Source of the DNA: Anaerolineales bacterium
GTDB lineage: Bacteria > Chloroflexota > Anaerolineae > Epilineales > JAANWY01
DNA length: 5,055 bases
Assembly (NCBI GenBank): GCA_018263655.1
Contig: JAANWY010000103.1
Location: 1-5,055, forward strand
Reading direction: 5' to 3'
The stretch's first letter is position 1; every line of letters starts with the position of its first letter. Under the pieces are notes generated by a model, which searched no databases, was not told where the DNA came from, and was given only the letters and a program-made list of their open reading frames with translations. Both the position numbers and the translations under genes were made by a program. This document shows, piece by piece, positions 4,281 to 5,055 of this stretch.

Positions 4281-5055
4281 TCACGCGCAGAGTCTCTCGA
4301 CAACGAGGTCTCCCATCTCCGTCGTCCCCACCTGCGTCATCCCCTCGGACATGATGTCGGCGGTGCGGTAGCCGGCCCCCAGCACATTGGCCACAGCTTG
4401 CTCCACCTGGTCCGCCGCGTCGCCGAGGCCCAGCGAGATGCGCAGCAACATCGCCACACTCAAGATGGTGGCAAGCGGATTGGCGACGCCCTGGCCGGCA
4501 ATGTCCGGTGCTGAGCCATGGATCGGCTCGTAGAGCCCGAACCTCCCTCCGTCGGCCGCACGCGTCTCGCTCAGAGACGCCGACGGCAGCATGCCCAGAG
4601 ACCCAGCCAGCATCGATGCCTCGTCGCTCAAGATGTCGCCGAACATGTTTTCGGTGGCGATGACGTCGAAGTCTGCCGGCCGGCGGATCAGGTGCATGGC
4701 GGCCGCATCAACCAGCAAGTCCTCGTATTCGACCTCGGGGTAGTCAGCCGCTACCTCGTGGGCCACCTGACGCCACAGCCGCGACGTGGACAGCACGTTG
4801 GCCTTATCCACCGACGTAATCTTGCCACGTCGCTGGCGCGCCAGATCGAAGGCCACACGCATCAGGCGCTCGATCTCGCCCTCGGTGTAAGTGCAGGTGT
4901 CGACCGCGGCGCGGCCGGCCTCGGTCTCTTGTTGGCCCGACGGCCGGCCGAAGTAGATGCCGCCGGTCAGCTCCCGCACGATGACCAGATCGACATCTTC
5001 GATGACGCCTCGCTGGAGCGTCGAGGCGCCGGCCAGAGCGGGGTACACTCGCACG
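4281..5055 (-). CDS. leuB: 3-isopropylmalate dehydrogenase, partial (N-terminus beyond the window)
   Basis: LeuB oxidises and decarboxylates (2R,3S)-3-isopropylmalate with NAD to 4-methyl-2-oxopentanoate, the third leucine-specific step. About 257 C-terminal residues are present; some 100 N-terminal residues are missing. The GTG at 5054 is an internal valine codon and not a start. Numbering from that valine: RELTGGIYFG (27-36, with Y34 as catalytic Tyr), DKANVL (83-88, with K84 as catalytic Lys), VDAAAM (115-120, D116), FGDILSDE (138-145, metal-binding D140 and D144), GMLPSASL (154-161), and the NAD-binding EPIHGSAPDIAGQGVANP (176-193). The GIYFG and DAAAMHLI patterns favour LeuB over tartrate or isocitrate dehydrogenases. 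The gene ends in TGA followed at once by the ATG of the MazF-tail frame. Confidence 0.96.
   Translation of the reverse strand, partial: VRVYPALAGASTLQRGVIEDVDLVIVRELTGGIYFGRPSGQQETEAGRAAVDTCTYTEGEIERLMRVAFDLARQRRGKITSVDKANVLSTSRLWRQVAHEVAADYPEVEYEDLLVDAAAMHLIRRPADFDVIATENMFGDILSDEASMLAGSLGMLPSASLSETRAADGGRFGLYEPIHGSAPDIAGQGVANPLATILSVAMLLRISLGLGDAADQVEQAVANVLGAGYRTADIMSEGMTQVGTTEMGDLVVERLCA

Overview
This is a single-strand gene cluster of about 60% GC, with every supported gene on the minus strand. Transcription therefore runs from the right edge (5055) towards position 1. In that order the window holds the C-terminal part of leuB (3-isopropylmalate dehydrogenase), a 22-codon reading frame copying the tail of a MazF toxin, a PLP-dependent aminotransferase, a ribbon-helix-helix (RHH) antitoxin, a MazF/PemK-type toxin, a second RHH-like protein with a DUF5678-like tail, and a complete ilvD (dihydroxy-acid dehydratase). 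About 170 bases downstream of ilvD contain a palindromic dispersed repeat and no gene. I saw no rRNA, tRNA, CRISPR array or transposase.

The organism is a bacterium. The short Bacillus-like IlvD, the LysN-like aminotransferase and the RHH/MazF/DUF5678-like mixture would fit an environmental lineage such as Chloroflexota, but that is a weak inference and no marker gene is present.

leuB and ilvD are branched-chain amino acid biosynthesis genes. The aminotransferase between them plausibly acts on related 2-oxo or amino acids. The run is interrupted by a compact toxin-antitoxin island (about 1880-2945). This island has its own promoter with a perfect TATAAT box, a palindromic putative operator on that box, overlapping antitoxin and toxin genes, and a lower GC content. 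ilvD starts 11 nt after the island's last gene, and its ribosome binding site overlaps that gene's stop codon. ilvD is therefore probably expressed at least partly from the toxin-antitoxin promoter.

The most unusual point is at the leuB 3' end. Immediately after the leuB stop, and in the same frame, is an ATG-to-TGA frame of 22 codons. Its product matches the last 22 residues of the nearby MazF at 19 positions, while the DNA differs at 15 of 69 bases, mostly silently. It is either a scar of an older, diverged toxin gene or a conserved micropeptide. A second large-scale signal is the palindrome GCCGGC: 31 copies in the metabolic genes and none across the toxin-antitoxin island, which suggests the island has a different origin.
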